From: Candidatus Aminicenantota bacterium
GTDB lineage: Bacteria > Acidobacteriota > Aminicenantia > Aminicenantales > Aminicenantaceae
Direction of reading: 5' to 3'
Assembly: GCA_016926925.1 (NCBI GenBank)
Contig: JAFGNQ010000020.1
Location: 1-7,552 of the forward strand
Length of the DNA stretch: 7,552 nucleotides
In this document: in pieces, positions 6,373 to 7,552 of the stretch
How the letters are laid out: every line of letters begins with the position of its first letter
Numbering within the stretch: the stretch's first letter is position 1
Translations under genes and position numbers: made by a program
The notes under the pieces: generated by a model
Told to the model about the DNA's origin: nothing
Database searches by the model: none
What the model saw: only the letters and a program-made list of their open reading frames with translations

Positions 6373-6837
6373 GTGAAACAATACAAAACCACCATGAAAT
6401 CCAAAATCGGGTATCTCGAAATCGTCGGCACCGAAGATGCTGTAACCGGCGTGAATTTTGTGGACGAAAAAAAAACCGCAGATACGAAGCTTCCTCCATG
6501 CATTCGGGAATGCCGGGTTCAGCTCGATGAGTATTTCAAGGGCGAAAGGAAAAAATTTTCGGTCGACCTCGTGCTGGAGGGAACGCATTTCCAGAAAAAA
6601 GTTTGGAAAGAGTTGATGAAGATTCCCTACGCCGGTACCGTTTCCTATAAAGATGTTGCCGCAGCCATCAACAATGAAAAAGGAGTGCGCGCGGTCGGAG
6701 GGGCTGTCGGGAGAAACAACTTCAGCATCATCATACCCTGCCACCGTGTGATCGGCTCAGACGGAAGCCTGACCGGATTCGGCGGGGGATTGTGGCGCAA
6801 AGAATGGCTCCTCAAGCACGAAAGCCGTCATTCATAA
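6373..6837 (+). CDS. ogt: Methylated-DNA--[protein]-cysteine S-methyltransferase (O6-alkylguanine-DNA alkyltransferase)
   Basis: A 154-residue repair protein that removes alkyl groups from O6 of guanine (and O4 of thymine) onto its own cysteine in a single-use reaction. Numbering from the GTG: the N-terminal Ogt domain starts KQYKTTMKSKIGYLEIVG. The C-terminal DNA-binding domain begins at FQKKVWKEL, followed by IPYAGTVSYKDVA, RAVGGAVGRN (arginine finger R106) and IIPCHRV with acceptor C123, then GFGGGLWRKEWLL. All key residues are intact. I chose GTG 6373 because GGAGG (6364-6368) precedes it and because the family normally begins just before this YKTTM segment. The gap of 4 bases is short. 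An ATG at 6325 would give 170 residues with an unusual extension and no SD; ATG 6394 would cut the first strand. There is no Ada regulatory domain. The 3' end overlaps the DUF72 gene on the other strand by 26 bp. Confidence 0.93.
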   Translation: MKQYKTTMKSKIGYLEIVGTEDAVTGVNFVDEKKTADTKLPPCIRECRVQLDEYFKGERKKFSVDLVLEGTHFQKKVWKELMKIPYAGTVSYKDVAAAINNEKGVRAVGGAVGRNNFSIIIPCHRVIGSDGSLTGFGGGLWRKEWLLKHESRHS

Positions 6838-7552
6838 AACTCTTGACGATTTCCACGGCAGCGAGCGGTGCATTTCCTCCGGCCCGATTGTTGATGAGCA
6901 GGTAAACCCATCTCCCATTCTGAAGCGCGGCCCTCATCACGGTGACCGTATCCTGTACTGAGTGCGCCTGCAGCATGCCGTTGACCGATTTGTCGAAGGG
7001 ATGAGCTGCAGCGTAAGTATCGGCGTATGTTTTTCCACGCGGAGTCAGCAAGCGGACAAGCAAGGTGTTTCCTCTATTGAATGCAGCGCCCTTGGAGTGT
7101 GCGTACTGCTCGCAGAGAGAAGGCAGCCAGGTCCAATGGGACATCACCAAACCGACTCCATGCTTTTTCAATATCCGATAAAGAGGCTCTGAGAGCAGCC
7201 TTCCGGTCCTGATTTCTGTGTGATAGCGGTCATCCGGGGGTATCGAGCTGAAAAAGACATCCAATTCGGAAGCGAGCTTTTCCGCTGTGGATTGCTCGTT
7301 TTTGCGCTGGTATTCCTGCTCAAAAATCATTCCTGAGAGATTGGAGCCCAAAATGGATGCAGCAGGCTCATAGAATCTTTTTACAAACAGATCTGCGTTC
7401 AGATAATCGGTGTTTGCGACAAAGCTTTTCCCTTTTCGGATTTTTTTGGCGAAAACGATCTGGGGAACCTTCAGGATTACACGGTCGTTCGCCGTCAAGT
7501 AACGCTGATAGTTCCTCAGCACATGTAAATTGGGAGTCGGGTTCCCTTTTTC
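6812..7552 (-). CDS. DUF72 (YecE-like) family protein, cut by the right edge
   Basis: The gene is incomplete at its 5' end. A GTG at 7522-7520 could start a 236-residue form, but the frame stays open from there to base 7552, coding EKGNPTPNLH just before it. A DUF72 protein should have a strand and the ...Y...EINSTFY region upstream of LKVPQ, so the true start lies beyond the window. Seen: RVILKVPQIVFAKK (the F-x-VK-P-x-x-IT region of the family), GMIFEQEYQRK, YHTEIRTGRLL, MSHWTWLPSL, LLVRLLTPRGKTY, and near the end VYLLINNRAGGNAPLAAVEI, which matches the conserved YxxFNN...G.A..NA motif. The fold is TIM-barrel-like and the biochemical role of the family is not established to my knowledge. 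The stop is TGA at 6814-6812, with 26 bp of convergent overlap with ogt. No terminator is visible in the overlap. Confidence 0.85.
   Translation of the reverse strand, partial: EKGNPTPNLHVLRNYQRYLTANDRVILKVPQIVFAKKIRKGKSFVANTDYLNADLFVKRFYEPAASILGSNLSGMIFEQEYQRKNEQSTAEKLASELDVFFSSIPPDDRYHTEIRTGRLLSEPLYRILKKHGVGLVMSHWTWLPSLCEQYAHSKGAAFNRGNTLLVRLLTPRGKTYADTYAAAHPFDKSVNGMLQAHSVQDTVTVMRAALQNGRWVYLLINNRAGGNAPLAAVEIVKSFMNDGFRA

Noticed and set aside
6286..6744. Minus-strand frame of 152 codons opposite ogt
   Set aside because: Shadow of ogt, which has the intact PCHRV active site.
1..7552. Defence island, CRISPR array, transposon or phage module
   Set aside because: I see no spaced repeats, terminal inverted repeats, integrase, transposase or nuclease genes; every secure gene belongs to a common metabolic, surface or repair family.

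Overview
This is an ordinary bacterial chromosomal window of moderate GC. It holds seven protein-coding genes that I can defend; the one at the right edge is cut by the window end. I see no rRNA, tRNA, CRISPR array, transposon or phage module, and no convincing novel system. The organism cannot be named from the sequence. Non-ATG starts behind good Shine-Dalgarno (SD) sequences (TTG for the peptidase, GTG for two other genes) and a secreted M1 peptidase would suit a free-living, protein-degrading Gram-negative-type bacterium, for example an Acidobacteriota/Aminicenantes-like lineage, but that is only an impression.

Left part (72-3247, minus strand): a two-gene operon transcribed right to left. 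The first gene is a secreted M1-family zinc metallopeptidase with a signal peptide, a GGMEYP exopeptidase motif and HEFGH-x18-E. Seventeen bases later comes a MalY/PatB-type PLP enzyme, a probable cystathionine beta-lyase or C-S lyase. Peptide breakdown followed by sulfur amino acid breakdown is a plausible shared theme, but this is inference.

Middle (3248-4232): an AT-rich divergent intergenic region of 406 bp carries a good sigma70-like promoter (3510-3538) facing right. It drives a small ABM-like (dimeric alpha/beta barrel) protein at 3654-3947. A 285-bp gap follows. It contains a terminator-like hairpin (4061-4086) and directly after it another sigma70-like promoter (4108-4136).

Right part (4233-6837, plus strand): that promoter probably reads a two-gene unit, a GT4-type glycosyltransferase and, 6 bases later, a class I SAM methyltransferase. 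Together they may build and methylate a glycan or glycolipid. A weak T-rich terminator and a promoter-like pair lead into ogt, a methylated-DNA--protein-cysteine methyltransferase with PCHRV. Ogt overlaps by 26 bp, tail to tail, the end of a DUF72 (YecE-like) gene on the minus strand, which runs off the right edge.

The points most worth a second look are regulatory: the architecture of the divergent region, the terminator/promoter/possible leader-ORF overlap before the glycosyltransferase, and several start-site choices.
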